Virus record (IMG/VR): IMGVR_UViG_3300027763_000116
Location: 1-38,549 of that record
Length of the DNA stretch: 38,549 bases
Direction: 5' to 3' (one strand)
Origin: a virus
Below the pieces are notes generated by a model. That model made no database searches and was not told where the DNA came from. It saw only the letters and a list, made by a program, of their open reading frames with translations. A program made the translations under genes and the position numbers. Shown here in pieces: positions 8,033 to 18,488 of the stretch. Position 1 is the stretch's first letter, and the number at the start of each line of letters is the position of its first letter.

Positions 8033-10714
8033 ATGCCATCGACTTATACATTTTCAGCAGGTCAGATTCTTACTGCTGTAGACTTAAACGCTAAGTTCGC
8101 GCAGACTGCGATCGATGCGGCTAACGTATCTACTGCAAACGCCGGAACACTTCCTGAGGCCAGGCTTCCATACAGGATGAACCAAAACGTTCGAACATCT
8201 GATAGTGTTCAGTTTGTCGATGCAATATTTACGGGTAACCTTACGGTTTCGGGTACAACTCTTTACGTTAATACTAGTGTTCTTGACATTGCAGATAAGA
8301 ACATTGTATTGGCTAAAGGATCGGCCAACGGTTCACAAGCAAATACCGGTGGTATTACTATAGAAGGCGCGAGTGTTATCTTCCAATATGATAACTCTTC
8401 GAATAACATGACGTTAACTCACCCATTAAGCATCGGAAACTCGACTGTTAATGCCATCTTTGGATTCAGTAGTACTACTCTTTCCGGTGGTAGCTTTATA
8501 GGAAACGTTAATAACTATTTCCAAGTTTACATCAATAACAGTAACACTGGTACTAATGCTTCATCAGACTTAGCACTGTATAATGATACTGGTATAAGTT
8601 CTAACACTTTCATCGACATCGGCATAGATAGTACAACTTTTTCTAACGCTTTGTTTACTATAACGGGTCCAAATGAAGGTTACCTTTATACTGGTGCTTC
8701 TAACCTAGCGATTGGTGTTGCCGGCGTAGCCGCTATTAAATTCTTTTCAAATGGCACACTTGCTAATAGCGAAGCAATGCGAATTGATGCTGGTTCTAAC
8801 GTTAACATCGGTAATACTAGAGCTGGTACTATGTCGCTTACTGTTGGTAATACGACAGTCAACACCGTAATTACGTCTATCGCAGTTCAAATAGGTAATA
8901 ACGTATCTAATACTTCTGGTTTCTATCCTGAATCGAACACAATTGGAACTGCTCTTGGATCTTCTACTCAGCGCTGGATCATAAATGCTAATACTATAAA
9001 CTCTTCGGGTTTAATTACTGGTTCGGCTGGAGCTACTATCACTGGCACCGCAAACGCATCGTCGGCCATGTATGTTGGTGCGAACGTTTATATGAATACT
9101 ACAAACTTTTTTGTAGGTAACTCAACAGTAAACACAAACATTCAAGCTGGAACAATCTCGGTTAATGGCGCAATAATAGCAAACAACTCTGGCATATATG
9201 CTACAGGAACTGTTAATGCTGCTTCATATACTGTTGGTGCAACCTTTACAGCAAACGCTACACTCGTCAATGCGGCCGCAGTAAACATTACAGGGCAAGT
9301 TAATACTGCTACACTCTATGCGGCTACCTCAGCAAACATTGGATCCTTCTTTACAGTTAATTCAACTTCTGCTGTTAAGACTGTTAACTCAAGTTTCTCT
9401 GGTGCGAACCTTTATGTTAACACCACAAATACTGCTTTTGCTTCTAACACCACTCTGGCTGGTACAAACACCTCGATAACTTCGAATTTGAATGTGACTG
9501 GAAGCATTACTGGCGTGACTGCTAACCTTTCTACTAGTGTTAATTCTGCACTTATTACGGTCGGTACAAACTTCATTGCCAATACTTCCGGTATGTACCA
9601 CACAGCTACAGCAAACGCAAACTCATTCACTACAACGGGTGTAACAGTTAATACCTCAGCCGTGGCTGCGGGCGCAAACGTATACATTAATGCTACAGCA
9701 CACTTTGTTGGTAACTCAACTCAGTATGCAAACGTATCCGCGGGTCAAATAGTCTTATCAAGCAATAGTACAAATACTTCGTCAATCAATAGCACTTCAT
9801 TTACTGGAACGGCAAACAACGCTTCGTATCTCGGAAATAGTGCGGCGGCAAACTTTGTACAGAACACTGATTCTAGAACTCTTTCTGGTAACTTATACTT
9901 TACTGGCGCGAATATATCTTTTAGTAACTCTTTATACATCGGTTCTAATGCGGTTGTTAATACTTCGACTGTGTTCATCGGTAACTCAACTGTTAACACT
10001 ACTGCTATTGCTGGTCAAATTACCTTCTCAGGCGGCGCGGTCGTAAATGGTACGATCTATACCGGAATCGCGTATACTGCTAACAATGCAACGAACCTTG
10101 GAGGTATCGCAGCCTCTTACTTCGTAGCTAATACGGGTTCAGGACTTATTGCGAATACTACCGGAACGTTTATCAATCCAAATACTGGTATAGTCGCTAA
10201 TGCTTCTGGCGTATACGTTAATTCTACTTACATTGCTACTATCTCAGCAAATAATGCTTCTTATTTGGGTGGAACTGCTGCGGCAAACTACTTACAAAAT
10301 AGTGGCGCGTATACAATTTCCGGTGTACATACTCACACAGCTAACGTAATCTTCTCTAATGGTAACGTACTTGTTGCAAATGGCGGATTTGGTACTCAAG
10401 ATCAAGTGCTTATCTCCAATGGAACTTCAATGTATTGGGGAGCCTTTGCGGCTAACAATGCTGTTAACTTAGTAGGTGTTAATGGTTACTTCTTTGTAGC
10501 AAACACAGACTCGCGCACTCTTTCAGGAAACTTGATTTTCTCTGGAGCGAACGTCACGGTTACTGGAAACATGAGGATTGCGAATGGATCCCAACTTATC
10601 GCTAATGCCGCATTTGGTACAGCGGGACAAGTTCTTACTTCAAACGGAACCAGCATGTATTGGGCAGCACCAATAACAGTTTACTATGCTAATGGATCGC
10701 AGGCTTACCCATAA
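8033..10714 (+). CDS. Large tail fibre protein (893 aa) built from Asn/Ser/Thr/Gly repeats
   Basis: The N-terminus (FSAGQILTAVDLNAKF) resembles the virion-attachment starts of phage fibres. Residues about 55-105 (SVQFVDAIFTGNLTVSGTT, then LDIADKNIVLAKG) match the recurrent fibre module of marine T4-like phages. The rest is a long run of imperfect beta repeats, such as GNSTVNTxIxAG, ANxYxNTTNxF and NNASYLGxxAAANxxQN. The segment NTDSRTLSGNL occurs twice (near residues 611 and 823), and GQVLxSNGTSMYW also occurs twice near the end. The C-terminus TVYYANGSQAYP is shared with the 204-aa protein further downstream. Inferred role: receptor-binding or connector fibre attached to the baseplate. No tip domain or chaperone cleavage motif was recognised. 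Confidence 0.8.
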   Translation: MPSTYTFSAGQILTAVDLNAKFAQTAIDAANVSTANAGTLPEARLPYRMNQNVRTSDSVQFVDAIFTGNLTVSGTTLYVNTSVLDIADKNIVLAKGSANGSQANTGGITIEGASVIFQYDNSSNNMTLTHPLSIGNSTVNAIFGFSSTTLSGGSFIGNVNNYFQVYINNSNTGTNASSDLALYNDTGISSNTFIDIGIDSTTFSNALFTITGPNEGYLYTGASNLAIGVAGVAAIKFFSNGTLANSEAMRIDAGSNVNIGNTRAGTMSLTVGNTTVNTVITSIAVQIGNNVSNTSGFYPESNTIGTALGSSTQRWIINANTINSSGLITGSAGATITGTANASSAMYVGANVYMNTTNFFVGNSTVNTNIQAGTISVNGAIIANNSGIYATGTVNAASYTVGATFTANATLVNAAAVNITGQVNTATLYAATSANIGSFFTVNSTSAVKTVNSSFSGANLYVNTTNTAFASNTTLAGTNTSITSNLNVTGSITGVTANLSTSVNSALITVGTNFIANTSGMYHTATANANSFTTTGVTVNTSAVAAGANVYINATAHFVGNSTQYANVSAGQIVLSSNSTNTSSINSTSFTGTANNASYLGNSAAANFVQNTDSRTLSGNLYFTGANISFSNSLYIGSNAVVNTSTVFIGNSTVNTTAIAGQITFSGGAVVNGTIYTGIAYTANNATNLGGIAASYFVANTGSGLIANTTGTFINPNTGIVANASGVYVNSTYIATISANNASYLGGTAAANYLQNSGAYTISGVHTHTANVIFSNGNVLVANGGFGTQDQVLISNGTSMYWGAFAANNAVNLVGVNGYFFVANTDSRTLSGNLIFSGANVTVTGNMRIANGSQLIANAAFGTAGQVLTSNGTSMYWAAPITVYYANGSQAYP

Positions 10715-12513
10715 TGTCTAATATAACTACTAAGTTTTTTACTGAAAAAATATCAGACGCTTTAAAGCAAGAGATATCTAATGGCGTCTATTACTATGTT
10801 ATTGGTAAGTTCTCTCCTTGGGCGGATGAAAACAATCCAGACACAGCTTATGATACTACTTCTGCTATCAATGAATTTAGGCGCCAAGCAGTTGGCGGAA
10901 AAAGAGTAAAAGCTGAAGACGTTATTAATTTGATTCCTAGATACTTTTGGGGATCTGGAAACACGTATGCACAGTACGATGATACTGACACCGCGCTTTT
11001 TACTAAATCTTTTTATGTAATAAATTCTTCCGAAAAAGTATACAAGTGTCTGTTTAACAAAAGCGGTTCACCATCAACTTCTGAACCAACATTAACCCAG
11101 AACAGCGTTTTTCAGACTGCTGATGGATACATTTGGAAGTATATGTATACTGTTAGTTCGAGCAATAACACTAAGTTCTCTACGGGTCTATACATACCAG
11201 TAGAATCAAATACTGCAGTAAGCACCTCAGCGGTTAATGGATCCATCGATGTTGTGGTTCTAACTAATCCGGGCGTGGGTTATACTGGATACATAACCGG
11301 ATCTGTATCTCAAGTCATATCAAACACAGTCTTCAAGATATTATCTACATCTTCTTTATCAGTCGACTCATTCTATTACAACTCTTCAGCTTTCTATATA
11401 ATCAATGGCACGGGCGAAGGTCAACTAACAAACATCTCTAATTACGTTGTGAACGCTTCCGGATATTACGTTTATACTGAAGACGCTATCACTAGTCCAG
11501 TGCTTGACGCAACTTCTGAGTTTAGAATCTCTCCACAGATTAAAATCACGGGCGATGGATCTGGCGCTAAAGCTATAGCAACTGTAAACGCCACTACATA
11601 TGCTATTAATTCTATAGACGTCATATCTGCTGGAAACAATTACTCGTATGCAAATGTTCAGATAATATCAAATCCATCTTATGGATCTAATGCAACTGCT
11701 CGAGCAATCATTCCACCTACGGGAGGACACGGCTCTGATCCAGTTTTTGAACTCGGATCTAAACTTCTTGGCTTCTCGGTATTCTTCAACAATAATGAAA
11801 GTGGATCAATATCCACCGAAGTAACCATTCGCCAAGGTGGTTTAGTAAGTACTCCTAAAAAGTACACTAAGCCAGCTTATGCAAACATAAGCTTTAACGC
11901 TTTAACTGCAGTTTCCAATACAGATGACGCCATAACTATCACCAACGCAAATACGTATTTTAGTTATGGCGATCGAGTGTTATACACTACTGATACTGGA
12001 AACAATGCTATTAGCGGTTTAGCTAACAACACGTATTACTACATATCTTCAGCGAATACTACTAAGGTAAAGTTGTCGACAACTCTGGATGGCACATCAG
12101 CAAACCTGACTGCGGGTTCAAGTGAAACCGGTCACAGGCTATATACTACGAATACGTTCTCTACTAATACTTTTAACGCACTGACTACGTTTACGATCAC
12201 GACTGGTCTAACCACTTTTACCAACAATGAAGTCATACTTGGATCTACGTCTGGAGCAAAAGCCACAGTTGCATTTGCTAATACTACTAAAGTAAAAGGC
12301 GTAGTTACACTAGGCACCTTTATAGCCAATAGTACTTTTGGTGAAACTATTGTTGGACAAACTTCTGGTGTATCAGCAACCATCAATACAAGCGGTATAA
12401 ATAATCCTGATATAGAACCATTCTCTTTCAGGGTTCTACACCTTGACAACATCGAGTATATCCAGCGTTCAGATAGTGAGAACGAACAGGGTTATCTGAT
12501 AATTACACTCTAA
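10714..12513 (+). CDS. 8: Baseplate wedge protein gp8-like, enlarged by beta modules
   Basis: The N-terminal 170 residues fit the gp8 wedge family: FFTEKISDALKQEI, YYYVIGKFSPWADENNPD, a Arg-rich KRVKAEDVINLIPRYFW region, and DGYIWKYMYTVS. T4 gp8 is 334 aa; this protein is 599 aa. The extra length is Gly/Asn-rich beta sequence: a GVGYTGYITG unit, a SIDVISAGNNYSYANVQI unit, a FNALTAV module (nt ~11880-12150) and two related SGAKATV/SGVSATI units. The C-terminus (PFSFRVLHLDNIEYIQRSDSE) looks like the conserved family end. The ATG overlaps the fibre stop. Function in the wedge is by family; the effect of the inserts is unknown. Confidence 0.8.
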   Translation: MSNITTKFFTEKISDALKQEISNGVYYYVIGKFSPWADENNPDTAYDTTSAINEFRRQAVGGKRVKAEDVINLIPRYFWGSGNTYAQYDDTDTALFTKSFYVINSSEKVYKCLFNKSGSPSTSEPTLTQNSVFQTADGYIWKYMYTVSSSNNTKFSTGLYIPVESNTAVSTSAVNGSIDVVVLTNPGVGYTGYITGSVSQVISNTVFKILSTSSLSVDSFYYNSSAFYIINGTGEGQLTNISNYVVNASGYYVYTEDAITSPVLDATSEFRISPQIKITGDGSGAKAIATVNATTYAINSIDVISAGNNYSYANVQIISNPSYGSNATARAIIPPTGGHGSDPVFELGSKLLGFSVFFNNNESGSISTEVTIRQGGLVSTPKKYTKPAYANISFNALTAVSNTDDAITITNANTYFSYGDRVLYTTDTGNNAISGLANNTYYYISSANTTKVKLSTTLDGTSANLTAGSSETGHRLYTTNTFSTNTFNALTTFTITTGLTTFTNNEVILGSTSGAKATVAFANTTKVKGVVTLGTFIANSTFGETIVGQTSGVSATINTSGINNPDIEPFSFRVLHLDNIEYIQRSDSENEQGYLIITL

Positions 12514-12516
12514 GGA
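12512..12516 (+). promoter_or_regulatory. Shine-Dalgarno site for the 1921-aa gene
   Basis: AAGGA lies six bases before the ATG at 12523, immediately after the gp8-like stop. It fixes the start of the long open frame. Confidence 0.6.
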
Positions 12517-12522
12517 ATTAAG

Positions 12523-15500
12523 ATGCCGACGCAGCTTAGCAATAACATCTCTACGACGATCAGTACGACTTATCTTGATGACTTTAGCGAGTCAAAAAGA
12601 TATTATAAGATCTTGTTTAGACCGTCTACCGCCGTACAGGCGCGAGAGTTGAACCAGATTCAATCTATTCTTCAGAATCAGATTTCGAGACTTGGCGATT
12701 ATAGTTTTAAAGATGGTTCGATCGTTGATGGGGTTGCACCCAATCCATTGACTAAGCTTCCTTTTATTAGATTAAATGATACGTTCACGACTAATACGTC
12801 TCAAGTTGTTACAGTATATGATAATGATTATCTCATAACTAATAGCGCGAATGGCACAATAGCAGTTAAAGCTTACATCTCTTATTCAAAGCGTGGATAT
12901 AAGGCAAACTATCCTGACACCAATCGCTGGTATCTGAATTATGTTCAGACTGGTAAAGACGGTTCAAATAATGACATCAATGAGTTCCAATCGGGTGACA
13001 CGCTTTACGTATACAATACAACTCAGACTAAATCAGCTGCACTGAACGCCGGTTATCTTCTTGATACAATCACAGCAATAACAACAAACGCTACCGTTAA
13101 TGCTACGGGCTATGGTTATGGTATGTCGGTTGGAAGTGGCATCATCTATCAAAAAGGTTTCTTTTTAACGGTCAATTCACAGGTCATCGTAGTTAGAGAC
13201 TATGATAGCAATGTTAATAATTACGTAGTTGGCTTTGAAACTACTGAATCTATTACGACTGAAAACCAAGATTCTTCTCTTTATGATAATGCGATCGGAT
13301 CACCAAACTATAACGCTCCCGGCGCGCACCGTCTTAAACTGACGCCTACTCTGGTTGCAAAACTGCGCACCGAGGTTTCAAATAACTTCTTTGCAATAGC
13401 CGAGTTTGAAAACGCAAATACTATAACTCAGAAAGCCGGAACAGATCCAACTGCTAAGCTTTTAGATTCTATGGCGCAAAGAACTTATGATGAGTCAGGT
13501 GACTATGTTGTTCGTCCATTCTTTGTTGACTCTGAAGCGGACACAGCTAATAGTTCAGCTTTTTATTATAGATTGTCTCCTGGTCTTGCATACGTTAAAG
13601 GTTATCCGGTCGAAAAGATCTCCGACGTCTTTGTAAACTCTCCACGTGCTGTCAATACAAACATTGAGAATAACATTGGCGTTACTTGTAACATGGGTAA
13701 CTATGTTGTAGTTGACGAAGTTGAAGGTGTTTTTAATAACGAAACTCTTTCTCAAGTTACACTCTATGATACTGCTCAAAACTCTCTTTCAGATATTGAA
13801 TTAGCTAGTACAGGTCCATCGGGATCTGTTGTTGGTTACGCCAATATTCGCGGGATGCAGCACTTCGACGGAACTAAAGGATTCTATAATACTCAATACG
13901 CTTTATACATCTTCAATATTCGCATGAGCTCTGGAAAGAGTTTTGCGACTGATGTCAAGAGTTTCTATCAAACTACGGCTGGCAGTGGTTACGCTAAAGC
14001 GGACGCCGTGCTTGAATCCAACGTTGCAATTCTTAAAGACTCGACCTTTGCAGCATCAGTGTTTCCAACTGGCTTTGGTGCCGTAAAAACTCTCGTAGTT
14101 AATGGCGCGGCTTCTACAGATTCTTCATTCACCTTCCGTCAGATTAGTTCGACGACGATGGCCTCGAATGGTTCGGCTATCTTCAGCCTCGATACTGCAG
14201 CAACTGGCGGCACCGAAAGACTGGGAATCTCCGTAGGCAACTATACTTCGTCTTCTATTCTCAACAAGTTCAATATTGTTACAGGAGCTGCCGCGTATTC
14301 ATCTAACATCGCTGGTTCCGTGTCCATCACTTCAGGTAGCGTAAACGTAACCGGAACATCTACATCTTTCACTACAGCAATCGCTAATGGCGAATTGCTT
14401 AGAGTTGCTAATTCTACTGCGACTGTGTATTATCAGGTTAACAAAACTACAAATAATACATTCATGAACTTGGTTAGTATACCAGGAGCTACTTATGCTA
14501 CTTATAACGTAGCACATTACTATCCAGAAGGTCACCATTTTAATATAACGTCAATTAACGCGATTGCCGGTGGGATCTCATTTAATATCAATACGGGTTT
14601 GACTCTTAATAGTTCGCTAACAGTTTATGGTTCTTATCCCGTTACTAAGTCAACAGCAGTCCAGGTTAAGAAAGATGTTAATGAAGGAACCTTCGTTAAG
14701 ATTGATTGCTCTAACAACGCAGCTACTTCAGTGGGGCCATGGGATCTTGGTCTAACGGATGTTTTCAATATTAAGAAAATCTACGTTGGCACGACTTACG
14801 CAAACACGAATACTGATGGTAAAGACTGGTTCTCAATTGATAATGGACAGCGTGACGATTTATACGATCACGCTCAAATTTCTCTTAAGCCTCAGTACTT
14901 GGGAAAAATCACTGGCTCATCAAAGATGCTTATCGAGCTTGATCACTTTGTTGCGAATACTTCAGCGGGCGTGGGATTCTTTACGGTCGACTCATATCCT
15001 ATTGACGATGCTAATACGTCTAATACTACCGCTATTACGACTGCACAAATTCCAACATTCCAATCAAATAAAGGATATGTTGATCTTAGGAATGCAATCG
15101 ACTTCCGCCCAGTAAAATATAACACCGCGACTGTAACCACTACTATTGGTTCGGCAACTGTTAACCCAGTTGCATCAAATACTTCTTTCAATATTACTTC
15201 GACAAACCAATACATTGCTGAACCAGATTCCACATTCACTGGAGACTTTGAGTATTATCTTCCACGCTATGACATTGTTACAATGGACGTTGCAGGTAAA
15301 ATCATCGCGAAGAATGGTCAATCAGCAGTCATTCCTAAAGTACCATACATCGAAAACGATGTTATGCCAATTGCTGAAGTCTTTGTCCCTCCTTATCCGT
15401 CATTGACTGTTAAAGAAGCCGAGACTTATAAGCGCAAAGATCTTTCAATGAGGATCTCGGTTAAAACAACAAAACGCTATACGATGAAAGATCTTACTAA

Positions 15501-18288
15501 GTTTGATGATCGCATCAAGCGTCTTGAGTATTATGTGGTTCTCAATGCTCTTGAGCAACAAGCTAAAGACATGAACATTCCTTCTGCAAGTAATCCAGCA
15601 CTGAATAGGTTTAAGAATGGAATCTTTGCTGATCCATTTAACTCATTCAATAGCGCTGACGTAACGAACATAGAGTTTAAAGCGTCAATAGACGCCGAAG
15701 CAACAGTTCTCCGTCCTTTCTATAACGCTTATCCAGTAGACTTTAAGTACGACTCTGGTAACTCAACAACAGTTGCTACCGGAAGCACCATTACTTCCCC
15801 ATTCACGCATGTTCAATATATTCGCCAGCCTTACGCTACGAAATATAGGAATTGCACAGAATCAGTCTGGCAATGGAATGGCAAAGTAGAACTGTTCCCA
15901 TCTTACGACTTCTTCCGCGATGAGAAACAAGCAAATAACATTAACGTTAACATCGATAATTCTGCGCCATGGAAAGACTTTGCGAACTCACCTTTCGGAA
16001 CCAATTACGGTGATTGGAGAACTACAGGTTCTTCATCATCTACAACGCGTGATGTTACTAGAAATGATAATTCTACTACTACTACAGCTACAACTATAAC
16101 TCAGACTACTCAGCAAAGAACTGTGCTTGCTATCAAAGTTGATACAGTAAATGAAAAAGTTGAACTTGGAAATTACGTATCTGACTTCTCGATTAACCCG
16201 TATCTTCGCAGTAGAATCGTAGCCTTTACTGCTACAAATCTTAAACCCAATACAACTATGCACGTCTTCTTTGATGGGAAGAGTGTTGACGCGTATTGCG
16301 CGCCTGGAACTTTAAACGCAGGTACAACATTTTCTCAGGGCAAAGAAAATGAAATAGTCACACAAAGCGCAGCATACGGAACTGCTCTGGTTTCATCTTC
16401 CGATGGAAAACTATATGGTCTATTCAAGATTCCTGAAGGTTTGTTTAGAACTGGAGACAGGGTCCTTAGAATCGTTAACGTAAGTGATTTGGTAACTGGT
16501 GCTGATGCTATCATCACTTCGGCTACTGGAACATATAGTGGTTCAAGTATGTCTGTGACTAAGCAGGGAACTACGCTTAATCTTACCCAACCACAGATAA
16601 GTTCTTCTTCTAATACTCAGGTACAGACTTTAACATCAGTATCGGTTCAAAGTAGTACTCGCCAAGATCGTCAAGAGAATTCTGATCCTATTGCTCAGAC
16701 GTTCAAAATCACGCGTCCAGAAGATGGTTCATCTGGCGTGTATGTAACAAAAGTTGGCGTATACTTTTACGCAAAAGACAATAACGCAAATAATGGCATT
16801 ACAGTATACATCACAGAAACTGATAATGGATATCCAAATGGTGGCGCAATTATTGGTCAGGGACGTATCCTTTCCGCAAACGTAACTACTAGCACTACTG
16901 GAACAGTGGAAACACAGGTTTCTCTTGATGAACCGATTATGCTTACTGCTGATAAAGAATATGCTTTCATTGTGAAACCAGATGGTAACTCACCTGAATG
17001 GCTCATATGGACCGCGGAAACTGGCGGAGTCGATGTTAACACCAGCGAAAACGTTTTCAGTAATCCATATTCTGGCGTGTTATTTGTTTCAGCAAATATG
17101 TCGGCATGGACTGCTATACAAAAAGAAGATATTAAGTTTAACATCTATCGCGCTTCATTCTCAGTTGGCACCTACTATGCTTACTTCGATAATGAAAATG
17201 ATGAATACATTACAACAGCCGGCTTCACAAGAGCTAATTCGTCCTTATCTATTGAAGTTGGAGACTTAGTGTATAGTGCAAATTCAACTGGTGGACCAAA
17301 CACCGCAGCAAATGCTGCTTTTGGTAGAGTTCAATATGCAGATGAAGCAAATGGTGTATTATATCTAGATGGATCAACTAATGGTAAATTCTTTGCAGCA
17401 AATAATATTAACGTGTATAGAACACCAAATCCTTCTAATACTGCCTATATTACCAACACTTACTTAATCGCTAATGCGACTATTAGTACTGTTGATAATT
17501 TGATGTATCATGCGGTGGTTCCTAAGTTTGCTACAATCCAACCTATTCTTACGGATATATCCTATGATTTCAAAGGAACTGATGGGTCTTACGCAAAAGA
17601 TACATCTTACCAAAAGCTGGTTGGTGAAACTGAGTTTGAATATCTAGACAAATCTAGATACGCGGTCAGTAAATCAAACGAAGTAGCAAGTATGTCAAGT
17701 GCAAAATCTTCTACATTTAGAATAGCTCTTAATACTTCAACTTCTTATGCTTCGCCAGCTATTGGTCTTGGTAGAAAGTCTTCTATATTCGTCAAGAATA
17801 TAATCAATAATGATGCTACGAATGAGTACACTAGATATGGAAACGCTACTACAAAGTACGTTTCAAAGAAAATTGTTTTAGCAGACGGACAAGAAGCTGA
17901 AGACTTGAAGGTTTCGATCACAGCTTATCGCCCAGTTGATACAGATTTTTATGTTTATGGAAAGTTTTGGAATCCTTCTGACCCTGAGACTTTTGATATC
18001 AAGAATTGGACTTTACTTTCGTATCTCAATGATGGTGACTTGGTATATAGCAGCCCAACCGATAGGACAAACTTCTACGAATATGAATTTGGAGTCCCGG
18101 CTGCAATTGTAAATACTAATGACGCCTATCTTGACGCTACAAATAGTAGTATCTTATCTTATGTTAACGCAGCTGGATCTAAGTTCTCAAGCTTCAAAGT
18201 CTTTTCAATGAAAATCGTGTTACTTTCTTCTAACGCAGTTAGGATCCCGATGATTAACGACATTAGGGCCATTGCGCTTCAGGTATAA
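12523..18288 (+). CDS. Giant baseplate/tail structural protein (1921 aa), DUF4815-type
   Basis: The N-terminus (YYKILFRPSTAVQARELNQI, then ILQNQISRLGDYSFKDGSIV, residues ~26-70) is the hallmark of the DUF4815 structural proteins of marine T4-like phages. These sit where T4 has gp9/gp10 and are thought to form peripheral baseplate or fibre-connecting parts. Residues about 960-1090 are more charged and contain a likely helical segment (FDDRIKRLEYYVVLNALEQQ). Residues about 1385-1550 (DPIAQTFKITRPEDGSSGVY through EYAFIVKPDGNSPEWLIW) form a beta-sandwich-like domain typical of baseplate or fibre appendages. A Thr/Ser-rich spacer lies near residues 1170-1200. No catalytic motif was seen. The single uninterrupted frame and SD support one polypeptide. 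The late promoter of the next genes overlaps its stop codon. Confidence 0.82.
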   Translation: MPTQLSNNISTTISTTYLDDFSESKRYYKILFRPSTAVQARELNQIQSILQNQISRLGDYSFKDGSIVDGVAPNPLTKLPFIRLNDTFTTNTSQVVTVYDNDYLITNSANGTIAVKAYISYSKRGYKANYPDTNRWYLNYVQTGKDGSNNDINEFQSGDTLYVYNTTQTKSAALNAGYLLDTITAITTNATVNATGYGYGMSVGSGIIYQKGFFLTVNSQVIVVRDYDSNVNNYVVGFETTESITTENQDSSLYDNAIGSPNYNAPGAHRLKLTPTLVAKLRTEVSNNFFAIAEFENANTITQKAGTDPTAKLLDSMAQRTYDESGDYVVRPFFVDSEADTANSSAFYYRLSPGLAYVKGYPVEKISDVFVNSPRAVNTNIENNIGVTCNMGNYVVVDEVEGVFNNETLSQVTLYDTAQNSLSDIELASTGPSGSVVGYANIRGMQHFDGTKGFYNTQYALYIFNIRMSSGKSFATDVKSFYQTTAGSGYAKADAVLESNVAILKDSTFAASVFPTGFGAVKTLVVNGAASTDSSFTFRQISSTTMASNGSAIFSLDTAATGGTERLGISVGNYTSSSILNKFNIVTGAAAYSSNIAGSVSITSGSVNVTGTSTSFTTAIANGELLRVANSTATVYYQVNKTTNNTFMNLVSIPGATYATYNVAHYYPEGHHFNITSINAIAGGISFNINTGLTLNSSLTVYGSYPVTKSTAVQVKKDVNEGTFVKIDCSNNAATSVGPWDLGLTDVFNIKKIYVGTTYANTNTDGKDWFSIDNGQRDDLYDHAQISLKPQYLGKITGSSKMLIELDHFVANTSAGVGFFTVDSYPIDDANTSNTTAITTAQIPTFQSNKGYVDLRNAIDFRPVKYNTATVTTTIGSATVNPVASNTSFNITSTNQYIAEPDSTFTGDFEYYLPRYDIVTMDVAGKIIAKNGQSAVIPKVPYIENDVMPIAEVFVPPYPSLTVKEAETYKRKDLSMRISVKTTKRYTMKDLTKFDDRIKRLEYYVVLNALEQQAKDMNIPSASNPALNRFKNGIFADPFNSFNSADVTNIEFKASIDAEATVLRPFYNAYPVDFKYDSGNSTTVATGSTITSPFTHVQYIRQPYATKYRNCTESVWQWNGKVELFPSYDFFRDEKQANNINVNIDNSAPWKDFANSPFGTNYGDWRTTGSSSSTTRDVTRNDNSTTTTATTITQTTQQRTVLAIKVDTVNEKVELGNYVSDFSINPYLRSRIVAFTATNLKPNTTMHVFFDGKSVDAYCAPGTLNAGTTFSQGKENEIVTQSAAYGTALVSSSDGKLYGLFKIPEGLFRTGDRVLRIVNVSDLVTGADAIITSATGTYSGSSMSVTKQGTTLNLTQPQISSSSNTQVQTLTSVSVQSSTRQDRQENSDPIAQTFKITRPEDGSSGVYVTKVGVYFYAKDNNANNGITVYITETDNGYPNGGAIIGQGRILSANVTTSTTGTVETQVSLDEPIMLTADKEYAFIVKPDGNSPEWLIWTAETGGVDVNTSENVFSNPYSGVLFVSANMSAWTAIQKEDIKFNIYRASFSVGTYYAYFDNENDEYITTAGFTRANSSLSIEVGDLVYSANSTGGPNTAANAAFGRVQYADEANGVLYLDGSTNGKFFAANNINVYRTPNPSNTAYITNTYLIANATISTVDNLMYHAVVPKFATIQPILTDISYDFKGTDGSYAKDTSYQKLVGETEFEYLDKSRYAVSKSNEVASMSSAKSSTFRIALNTSTSYASPAIGLGRKSSIFVKNIINNDATNEYTRYGNATTKYVSKKIVLADGQEAEDLKVSITAYRPVDTDFYVYGKFWNPSDPETFDIKNWTLLSYLNDGDLVYSSPTDRTNFYEYEFGVPAAIVNTNDAYLDATNSSILSYVNAAGSKFSSFKVFSMKIVLLSSNAVRIPMINDIRAIALQV

Positions 18289-18291
18289 ATA
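18284..18291 (+). promoter_or_regulatory. T4-type late promoter overlapping a stop and a start codon
   Basis: A perfect TATAAATA contains the stop TAA of the giant gene (18286-18288), and its last A is the first base of the ATG at 18291. With normal late-promoter spacing, transcription would begin at about 18297, inside the next gene. It may therefore serve the fibre genes from 18485 onward rather than the 65-aa gene. Confidence 0.5.
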
Positions 18292-18488
18292 TGAATAGCA
18301 ACGAAAACTTAAAGAGACTAGGTTCTAATCCAGGTGCGGTTGTAAACACCGACAATAATAGTCTCAGGGCTTATCGTGAGGCTAGGGAAAAACTTAGAAT
18401 ACGGGACAGAGACTTTGATCAAATGAAGAATGACGTCTTTGAACTTAAGTCAATGATGGCTCAAATACTAGAGAAGCTTAACAAATGA
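18291..18488 (+). CDS. Small coiled-coil protein (65 aa)
   Basis: A short, strongly charged protein. Residues about 25-63 (LRAYREAREKLRIRDRDF, then VFELKSMMAQILEKL) have a heptad-like hydrophobic pattern, suggesting a coiled coil and oligomerisation. I do not recognise a named family, but small proteins of this kind are often found between baseplate and fibre genes of marine T4-like phages. The ATG abuts the preceding stop by two bases and the stop overlaps the next start (ATGA), so it is in a coupled translation chain. A role as fibre assembly factor or connector is conjecture. Confidence 0.7.
   Translation: MNSNENLKRLGSNPGAVVNTDNNSLRAYREAREKLRIRDRDFDQMKNDVFELKSMMAQILEKLNK

Noticed and set aside
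12132-12452. 106-aa - strand frame in the gp8-like gene
   Set aside because: Val-rich mirror of Asn/Thr-rich coding sequence, typical of antisense artefacts here.
14759-15115. 118-aa + strand frame inside the 1921-aa gene
   Set aside because: A different frame of a clearly coding region, Leu/Ile/Arg-rich with no start signal; a shadow.
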